A DNA stretch of 42,325 nucleotides from Planktomarina sp. (lineage in GTDB: Bacteria > Pseudomonadota > Alphaproteobacteria > Rhodobacterales > Rhodobacteraceae): contig JAHDCP010000012.1 in the NCBI GenBank assembly GCA_020629775.1, positions 1-42,325 of the forward strand, read 5' to 3'. Both the position numbers and the translations under genes were made by a program. The stretch's first letter is position 1, and each line of letters begins with the position of its first letter. This document shows, piece after piece, positions 37,484 through 42,325 of the stretch. The notes below the pieces were generated by a model. The model had not been told where the DNA came from, searched no databases, and worked only from the letters and a program-made list of their open reading frames with translations.

Positions 37484-37965
37484 CTCAATACCGTCACATA
37501 TATTTTGAAAAAGAAAAACCCGCCCCATGACAGGGACGGGCCAACTGTTACGCAATATTTTTTTGGACCATCAACCGCGGGGGGCGTGGTAGCATCCCAG
37601 CCCGCGGGCCCGGGTGTCACAACCTTGGTGACCCGTCCCACCACGTCGGCCTTCACCGCGCTTGGTGACAGCTTGGACCGCTGCCCGGTTTCGTGGTCAA
37701 AGGCGTCGTGGCCTTCGCCCCAGTCTGCGCCCAGGGCCATGACGCGCCCGTCTGACAGGACATAAGACGCCTCGCAGTGCCACCCGCACGGACAGACTAA
37801 AGCGGCATCACCGGCCACCATATTCAGCCCTGGCAAATCGCGGTCAGCGATCCAGACAAAGGGGTGCATGGGTTCCACCACCGGTGCGGCGATTGCTGTG
37901 CCAGCCAATGTGGCCGGAACGATTGCGGGGGCGGTTTTCAAAAAGCTGCGGCGGGTTATTTCCAT
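37390..37965 (-). CDS. Tat-signal protein, 3' end probably frameshifted
   Basis: As read, a 191-residue frame. The N-terminus TRRSFLKTAPAIVPATLAG is a textbook twin-arginine signal. The body contains CPCGWHCEASYVLSDGRV and GADWGEGHDAFDHE. The last ~50 residues are translated from a terminator hairpin and its T-tract (WGGFFFFK), so they are unlikely to be genuine. One A fewer in the A7 run (37558-37564) would give residues GPKNIA and a stop at 37548-37550, just before the hairpin, for a 138-residue protein. Function unknown; phage-cluster gene in an operon with the two following entries. Confidence 0.6.
   Translation of the reverse strand: MEITRRSFLKTAPAIVPATLAGTAIAAPVVEPMHPFVWIADRDLPGLNMVAGDAALVCPCGWHCEASYVLSDGRVMALGADWGEGHDAFDHETGQRSKLSPSAVKADVVGRVTKVVTPGPAGWDATTPPAVDGPKKYCVTVGPSLSWGGFFFFKIYVTVLRCKKIRKLAFVIFVKAQKNFKESVTFFLGSS
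37513..37540 (-). terminator. Rho-independent terminator after the Tat-signal gene
   Basis: On the minus strand CCCGTCCC pairs with GGGGCGGG (one G-T pair) and is followed by TTTTTCTTTTTC. It should stop transcription before the cargo gene at 37483, although the reading frame of the preceding gene runs straight through it. Confidence 0.85.
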
Positions 37966-38001
37966 GGTCGCGATCCTTTATTCTTTTCGATGGTGCGTCG
38001 A

Positions 38002-38256
38002 TCAAACGGCGCTGCGCAGTTCGGACGGGGCCAACATGAAAGTGCTTTCCATTTCGTTGCCCAGCATTTGCAGGGAATCCACGACACCAGCCATTGCGGC
38101 TCGGGCTTTGACCGCCTCGTTATCGTCAATCTCGAAAGTCATCAGGTCCCCCATGATGAGGTCTGCGGCGTCCAACAGATTTTGGATTTTGCCGTGGGTG
38201 TGTTCAAGGCTTGTGAAAGTCTGCAATGCGTTTTCGTCGGTGGTTTTCTTCGCCAT
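38002..38256 (-). CDS. Small phage-cluster protein
   Basis: An 84-residue acidic helical protein (MAKKTTDENALQTF start) with AAGGAG 8 bases upstream. Its middle, LLDAADLIMGDLMTFEIDD, resembles small regulatory or structural proteins of prophages. Second gene after the promoter at 38680-38708, between the 118-residue gene and the Tat-signal gene. Family not recognised. Confidence 0.7.
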   Translation of the reverse strand: MAKKTTDENALQTFTSLEHTHGKIQNLLDAADLIMGDLMTFEIDDNEAVKARAAMAGVVDSLQMLGNEMESTFMLAPSELRSAV

Positions 38257-38292
38257 TGGCTGGCTCCTTTTGATTTGGTGAAAGTGGGTGGC

Positions 38293-38649
38293 TCAAGCCG
38301 CCACGTTGATGCTGTTCAATGCCGCCTTGGCGTCCAAGGATTTGGCAAAGGCCAGCAATTCGTTTTGGTGTCTGATATCTTCCCAGGACAGACGCGATTG
38401 ATTGCGCATCATATCCGCCTCAGACCTCAGTGCATCCGCCCCCTGTAGGGTCCAATCCGCCCGGCGCTTCGCAGCGGCCCAAGCCTTTCGAAGTGCGTTG
38501 CCAAACACCTTGCGAACACCGCCCACCATGGCCAAGAATGCTGCGTCGTATTCTGTGCGTACGATCCTCCAAGCTTCGCGCATGATTTCGGCGCGGTTGT
38601 AAACTGGTGCAGCGGTTTCAGCGGTGAAGTCTGCGTGGCGGATGGTCAT
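38293..38649 (-). CDS. Small phage-cluster protein
   Basis: A 118-residue helical protein with basic stretches (NALRKAWAAAKRRADW). I start at ATG 38649 with GGGAAAG upstream and a clear promoter 31-59 bases further; the longer frame would run into that promoter. First gene of a three-gene minus-strand operon. Function unknown; DNA or virion association is possible. Confidence 0.7.
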   Translation of the reverse strand: MTIRHADFTAETAAPVYNRAEIMREAWRIVRTEYDAAFLAMVGGVRKVFGNALRKAWAAAKRRADWTLQGADALRSEADMMRNQSRLSWEDIRHQNELLAFAKSLDAKAALNSINVAA

Positions 38650-38669
38650 TTTTCTTTCCCTCGTATAGG

Positions 38670-38718
38670 CTACACATGGAATGTAGGATATCAGCAAGGT
38701 TGTGTCAACACATTGTGT
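38670..38718 (-). promoter_or_regulatory. Promoter and operators between the XRE gene and the minus-strand operon
   Basis: On the minus strand TTGACA (38703-38708) is followed after 17 bp by TACATT (38680-38685), a near-consensus housekeeping promoter. It overlaps two inverted repeats: ACACA-T-TGTGT (38708-38718) over the -35 and CTACA-N7-TGTAG (38670-38686) over the -10. They are good candidate operators for the divergent XRE protein. Confidence 0.7.
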
Positions 38719-38732
38719 GTAGTATATGACGC

Positions 38733-38993
38733 ATGATGAATAATATGATACTCACGAAAGAGATTTCAAAGGCGGCGCGCGCACTAATTGGAATCACCGC
38801 AAAGGACTTGGCCCAGCTTGCGGATGTGCCTTTTGATACGGTTCGGTCGTTTGAAAGCGGCAGAACCAAGGCTTTGAGTGCTGCCAACCAAGATGCTGTG
38901 CAAAAAGCCCTGCAAGCGGCGGGGGTGCAATTCATCGAACCCGGCGACGATCCAGCGGGGCCAGGGGTGGCTTTGAAGCGGATAAGCGATTGA
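38733..38993 (+). CDS. XRE-family HTH regulator
   Basis: An 86-residue DNA-binding protein. The helix-turn-helix is AARALIGITAKDLAQLADV followed by PFDTVRSFESG, and the C-terminal VQKALQAAGVQFIEPGD is typical of short alphaproteobacterial XRE regulators. It probably represses or activates the divergent minus-strand promoter at 38680-38708. It is coupled to the nuclease gene by a TTGA overlap. Start may be either of two ATGs near 38733, or the ATG at 38745. Confidence 0.85.
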   Translation: MMNNMILTKEISKAARALIGITAKDLAQLADVPFDTVRSFESGRTKALSAANQDAVQKALQAAGVQFIEPGDDPAGPGVALKRISD

Positions 38994-39391
38994 GACTTCG
39001 CACAATCCTGGGCCTTATTGCCTTTGCCTTGCTTGTCTACATCATCACAGAGCCGCCCAGGGAAGCGGTGAGAGCCAGTTCCATCTACGTGATCGACGGC
39101 GACACAGTCGACATTGACGGCGAACGTTACCGCCTCACGGGCTTTGATACACCCGAAACCAAGCGCGCCGAATGTAACCGGGAAAAAGCGCTGGGCGATA
39201 GGGCAACTGCGCGTCTACGTGAGTTGATCCAGATCCGTCGTCCAATTGAGTTGATAGAGGCCAAGGGCCGGGACAAGTTTGGGCGTCGATTGGCCAAGCT
39301 GTTTGTTGCCCATGAAAATGTCGGAGACATATTGGTGGCGGAAGGTTTGGCGCGTGAATTCAAAAGTGGTCAACGACAAGGGTGGTGTTAA
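38990..39391 (+). CDS. Membrane-anchored thermonuclease-like (SNase) protein
   Basis: A 133-residue staphylococcal-nuclease-fold protein. The N-terminal helix LGLIAFALLVYIITEPP would anchor or export it. The catalytic region has VIDGDTVDI, YRLTGFDTPETK and GRDKFGRRLAKLFV, with the expected Asp, Arg and Glu residues. It ends in the family-typical LVAEGLAREFKSGQRQGWC. Starts at TTG 38990, overlapping the XRE stop by four bases. An envelope nuclease next to a prophage regulator could act in exclusion or DNA entry. Confidence 0.8.
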   Translation: MRLRTILGLIAFALLVYIITEPPREAVRASSIYVIDGDTVDIDGERYRLTGFDTPETKRAECNREKALGDRATARLRELIQIRRPIELIEAKGRDKFGRRLAKLFVAHENVGDILVAEGLAREFKSGQRQGWC

Positions 39392-39395
39392 AGCA

Positions 39396-39599
39396 ATGAT
39401 CCAACGTCTTGGCCAATTCCTTGCACGTCCGTTCCGTTGGTTTCTGACACCGCCCGAATGTCCGGTGTGTTATTGGGGCCGCCTGACCGCAATGGGGGCA
39501 GTGGGGGCGTTGCTGCCCGGTTGGTGGTTTTGGGTGTTTGCCACGTTGATCGCGCTCTCTGCCGTTTTGGTTTGGATTATGGAACACGCCGGGGAATGA
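39396..39599 (+). CDS. Small membrane protein
   Basis: A 67-residue protein, starting MIQRLGQFLARPF, with CPVC (about 21-24) and two hydrophobic helices (TAMGAVGALLPGWWFW and VFATLIALSAVLVWI). Last gene of the XRE-nuclease operon, 4 bases after the nuclease stop; a terminator follows at 39751. Size and topology would suit a holin-like or exclusion protein, but that is a guess. Confidence 0.6.
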   Translation: MIQRLGQFLARPFRWFLTPPECPVCYWGRLTAMGAVGALLPGWWFWVFATLIALSAVLVWIMEHAGE

Positions 39600-39605
39600 A
39601 CGCCC

Positions 39606-39742
39606 ATGCCTGAAAGCAGGCATCGCGGCTGTTCCTGAAAGCAGGAAAAATTACACCGTGTATCACTGAAAGCAGTGAAAGGCTGGGGGTGCGAAGTCGC
39701 CTTTTGTCACCCGCCGCGCTGGGCGTTTCGCCTGCTTTCAGG
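39606..39742. repeat. Array of hairpins with a shared CTG-AAAG-CAG core
   Basis: Three hairpins follow each other: ATGCCTG-AAAG-CAGGCAT (39606-39623), TTCCTG-AAAG-CAGGAA (39632-39647) and TCACTG-AAAG-CAGTGA (39663-39678). The loop and inner stem are identical, while the outer pairs differ but always remain complementary. A fourth copy in inverse orientation, CCTG-CTTT-CAGG, lies at 39731-39742 and its loop is complementary to the others. Located after the small membrane gene, before its terminator. I found no other CTGAAAGCAG in the window. Confidence 0.75.
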
Positions 39743-39750
39743 GGAAAGAT

Positions 39751-39779
39751 TTGGGGTATTATGGAACCCCAAGACTTTT
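39751..39779 (+). terminator. Rho-independent terminator of the XRE-nuclease operon
   Basis: TTGGGGT (39751-39757) pairs with ACCCCAA (39766-39772), followed by GACTTTTTAT. It separates this operon and the hairpin array from the convergent tape measure gene. Confidence 0.8.
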
Positions 39780-39800
39780 TATAGTCGGGAAATTCTCCCA

Positions 39801-41807
39801 TCAATTGTTGGCTTCAAGCATCGCCCCGGTGATTGCATTGCGCAGCCGTTCGTCCACGACGTTGGCGATTTGGTGTGGATCCGCATCGGTTTCAGCGTGC
39901 ACCGTCACGCCCCCGACATTCACGGTGTTGGTCACGTTTTCGGTGTGCTGAATATTGGCGGCCTGTCTGGCGAATTGGTCTGCGTATGTCTGAGGGTTGA
40001 ACATCCCGGGGTTGCGCCCCATGAATTCACGGCCCGCCTGGTATGAAGCATTCTTGCCGACTAAGCCTTGCAGGCCTTTTGGGATCACTTCGTCGTTTCC
40101 GTCAACCATACCAAAACCGAAAAGCATGGTTTCCGCTATCCAATTATTCAGGTCGCGGCGGCGTTCCTTACCAGCTTCGATGACCTTGGCCTTGTCCTTT
40201 TCAGACATTGCCTGAAATTCGGCCTCTCTCTTTTCGGCCTGGTAAACCGCGATACCAAGGCCAACCGGGCCAAGAATTCGGCCCATCATGCCAATTCCAG
40301 GGGCAGGTGTTTTGCTGGGTTTCGGTGCTGTGTTTTTCAGCCTCCGATGGCCGCCGCGTTTTCCAGTATTGCGCCGCCCCGTCGTGGAATTCATCAGGCC
40401 TAACAACCCCAACAGTTCAGCGGACAGAAGTGCGAGTTTTGCAACCATCTTGGCGACGAAAACCGTTGCGGTGGCCAACATTGATTTTGTTACCATACCC
40501 CAAGCCACGCGCAGGCCGCCCAGCGCTAAAGCGACAGCGGCCAATTTTGCAAGCCATGGCCCCAGGGCTTCCGCTGCGGCGGTCAGGGCTTTGATGTATT
40601 GCGGGTTCTGGTTCACCCAATCGGTTACGGCGGCCACCCCGTTGGTCAGCTTTTCCACAATCCTGGTCAGGGCATCCAACACGCCCGACCGCGCGATGGC
40701 GTCCCCCAAGAATTTCATGGAATTGCGCATTGCCTGGATCTTGGCGTTCCAGGTTTTACCCGCTTCGGTGGCTTCGTCGGTGAGGGCGGTGTTGTCAGCA
40801 AAAGCCTTATTCGCCCGGCCCATGATTTGGCGCACCCGGTCCATATCATGGCCCAGCAGGGGAAGCACTTGCGCGATTTGGATAGACGAAAGGCCCATGT
40901 CCTCCATCAGCGTGGGCAGGTTTTCACCCTGCAACTGCATTTCTTTCAAACCGCCAGCCACCGCAAGGAAAGCGCCAACTGTGTCTTTTTTAAACATCAG
41001 TTCAAGTTCTTTGCGGCTTTTTCCAGTTACCTTTGAAAAGGCCTTCATACCCTTGCCGTTTTTACCCAAGGATTTTTCCAACTGGCCCAACACTTTAGCG
41101 ATGGATGATCCCGCCAGTTCGGGGGTGATTTGCAATTCTGCAAAGGCCGCGGACAATCCGACCACCTCAGAGGACGAAACATCGAACCGGGCCAGCGATT
41201 TAAACACCCGGTCAGCCACCCCCGCGATTTGGCCTTCGTTCACCCGAAACGTGTTTCCAAGTTCCACAAACGTCGACGCTAGGTCATCGAGGTTTTCAAT
41301 CCCTTCGCCCGACGCGGAAAGGATGGCCGTCAACAATTGGCCCGCACGCTCGCCACCCAATTTGCCGCCACTCGCGCCGTTAAGTTTGGCGAGGGTTTCA
41401 GTGAATAACAAAATGTCTTTCGACGCGACCAAGCCCATCGTTCCCGCCGTTTGGGCCAGTTCGAACAACTGCGCCGTGGTCGCGTTTACGCTTGGATCGC
41501 GGGCCAATTTGGCCAGCTTGCCACGCAGGTCGTCCAGGTCTTTCCCGGCGATGCCGGTCGTCTTCGAAATTCCCACCATGCCTTCCTGGATCTCGGCCCC
41601 GCTTTGAACCACAAAGCCAAGTCCTTTGGTGAGTGTGAAGGCTCCGGCGGTCACGGCGGCGAATTTCCCCACCACCGCTGCGGCACCCGCGCCAACGCGG
41701 TTGAGGTTGTGTTCGGTTTTACCGGCTTGGCCTTCGACCCGTTTCAGGCCGTTGATGGCGCGGTTGCCTTTGACTGATACGTCGATGAACAATTCTAGAA
41801 GTTTCAT
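39801..41807 (-). CDS. Phage tail tape measure protein (TP901 family)
   Basis: A 668-residue tape measure protein, whose length sets tail length and which leaves the tail during DNA ejection. The N-terminal TP901-type core holds GISKTTGIAGKDLDDLRGKL, FELAQTAGTMGLV and LQITPELAGSSIAKVLGQLEKSL. It is followed by hydrophobic helices (about 415-480) and a basic low-complexity patch (RRNTGKRGGHRRLKN). The start overlaps the previous stop by four bases. No further tail genes follow downstream on this strand, which is unusual because tip or baseplate genes normally come next. Confidence 0.9.
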   Translation of the reverse strand: MKLLELFIDVSVKGNRAINGLKRVEGQAGKTEHNLNRVGAGAAAVVGKFAAVTAGAFTLTKGLGFVVQSGAEIQEGMVGISKTTGIAGKDLDDLRGKLAKLARDPSVNATTAQLFELAQTAGTMGLVASKDILLFTETLAKLNGASGGKLGGERAGQLLTAILSASGEGIENLDDLASTFVELGNTFRVNEGQIAGVADRVFKSLARFDVSSSEVVGLSAAFAELQITPELAGSSIAKVLGQLEKSLGKNGKGMKAFSKVTGKSRKELELMFKKDTVGAFLAVAGGLKEMQLQGENLPTLMEDMGLSSIQIAQVLPLLGHDMDRVRQIMGRANKAFADNTALTDEATEAGKTWNAKIQAMRNSMKFLGDAIARSGVLDALTRIVEKLTNGVAAVTDWVNQNPQYIKALTAAAEALGPWLAKLAAVALALGGLRVAWGMVTKSMLATATVFVAKMVAKLALLSAELLGLLGLMNSTTGRRNTGKRGGHRRLKNTAPKPSKTPAPGIGMMGRILGPVGLGIAVYQAEKREAEFQAMSEKDKAKVIEAGKERRRDLNNWIAETMLFGFGMVDGNDEVIPKGLQGLVGKNASYQAGREFMGRNPGMFNPQTYADQFARQAANIQHTENVTNTVNVGGVTVHAETDADPHQIANVVDERLRNAITGAMLEANN

Positions 41808-42214
41808 AAGGGATACCCCATTTCCAATTCTGTGGCCTCTCGATCATCAAGGGCGCGTTCTAATGCGGCCCGCACTTCGGCCCGGCCTTCGTGTTGCGAA
41901 AGTTCCAATGCCACCTCCACGGCGCGGCCACGGTGGGGCCAGCCACCCAACCAAAGGGCCCGGCCTGGATCCCTGATCCCAAAGGCCTTGGCTTCATCGT
42001 GCGTCTGTCTCCGGATTACCGGGCCACCGGCGGCGGCGGCGTCAGCATATAGGGCAATCATCGCAAGGCGCGCTGCTTTGCCCGTGACGCGGCGCAGGCG
42101 TCCGGTGCCGTCCTCGATGACAATCCCGCCTGCGAAGGTTTCTCGCGCGGCTTGGGTCAAGCGCTGGCGCTGTGCATATCCACGAAGGTTTTTCAGTGCT
42201 GTGAAAATGGCCAT
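41804..42214 (-). CDS. Phage protein upstream of the tape measure gene
   Basis: A 136-residue mostly helical protein starting at ATG 42214 with GGGGAG 9 bases upstream (a TTG at 42220 is less likely). It ends in a 4-base overlap with the tape measure start. The C-terminal helix (AEVRAALERALDDREATELEM) and the position immediately before the tape measure gene are those of a tail assembly chaperone, but I recognise no family. No frameshift site was noticed. Confidence 0.7.
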   Translation of the reverse strand: MAIFTALKNLRGYAQRQRLTQAARETFAGGIVIEDGTGRLRRVTGKAARLAMIALYADAAAAGGPVIRRQTHDEAKAFGIRDPGRALWLGGWPHRGRAVEVALELSQHEGRAEVRAALERALDDREATELEMGYPL

Positions 42215-42242
42215 GGTCAATATCTCCCCAATTCAATCGTGA

Positions 42243-42293
42243 GACACCGACACCACCGACACCCCCTATAGGGGTGTGGTGTCGGATGTGTCG
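42243..42293. repeat. Nested inverted repeat with GACACC / TGTCGG iterations
   Basis: CCGACACCA (42247-42255) is inverted as TGGTGTCGG (42277-42285), enclosing ACACCCC-CTATA-GGGGTGT (42259-42277). GACACC is iterated three times on the left arm (42243, 42249, 42258) and TGTCGG twice on the right. It lies just upstream of the minus-strand tail genes at the window edge. Confidence 0.6.
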
Positions 42294-42325
42294 GTATTTT
42301 GGCTGTGACACCAACTGACACGGTG

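Noticed and set aside
40288-41607. A 439-codon open frame on the plus strand opposite the tape measure gene
   Set aside because: It is antisense to a clear TP901 tape measure gene, lacks a ribosome site and has no recognisable domain; long antisense frames are expected in such codon-biased DNA.
34349-42325. An integrase, CRISPR array or known restriction/defence operon in the mobile region
   Set aside because: I looked for recombinase catalytic motifs, regularly spaced repeats and cas or restriction-modification genes and saw none within the window.

Overview
The window reads as a chromosomal segment of a marine Rhodobacterales (Roseobacter-group) alphaproteobacterium that ends inside an integrated phage-like element. 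The clue is the order mdh - TauE/SafE permease - mcl2 - nnrU - DUF1737 gene - mch - sdhC-D-A-(two small exported proteins)-B next to sucC. From memory this matches the layout in Rhodobacter sphaeroides, where TCA-cycle genes sit beside two ethylmalonyl-CoA pathway genes. The class I lysyl-tRNA synthetase, the LexA-type half-sites and the sdh subunit sequences fit the same order.

Positions 1-9,500 hold central carbon metabolism: the first codons of sucC, malate dehydrogenase, a malyl-CoA thioesterase/lyase, mesaconyl-CoA hydratase and succinate dehydrogenase. A perfect 10-bp palindrome, TGTGATCACA, occurs twice upstream of sucC with centres 21 bp apart, once upstream of sdhC and once inside sdhC. 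This suggests one regulator acting on both TCA operons. Positions 9,500-34,250 are ordinary housekeeping and accessory genes: creD-like, deoD, a GNAT gene, trpA, ychF, yghU, an amidase, a CBS protein, a RAYT transposase, ettA, nadD, a DMT exporter, dacB, a TerB-like protein, lysK, a large beta-helix (GH28-related) protein that may be a virion or gene-transfer-agent spike, a metallo-hydrolase, a PNPOx-like protein, uvrB, and a di-haem peroxidase fused to an N-terminal zinc ribbon.

At 34,272 a tRNA-Arg(TCT) marks what looks like an integration boundary. From there to the right edge the content is mobile. First comes an AT-richer cargo block (about 34.4-37.5 kb) of unrecognised proteins: a helical protein with two zinc ribbons, a protein with class III nucleotide-cyclase-like motifs, and a protein with a treble-clef-like CxxC...H...CxxC pattern. 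Then come prophage genes: a Tat-signal protein with a frameshift at an A7 run, two small proteins, an XRE regulator divergent from them, a membrane-anchored SNase-like nuclease, a small membrane protein, and tail genes including a TP901-type tape measure. No integrase lies in the window, so the element must extend past 42,325.

The most unusual non-coding structure is at 39,606-39,742. Three consecutive hairpins share the core CTG-AAAG-CAG but have different, compensating outer stem pairs. A fourth, inverted copy could pair with their loops. No stretch over 300 bases lacks a gene; the longest gaps are 32,292-32,557 (uvrB/peroxidase divergent region) and 33-265 (sucC upstream region).
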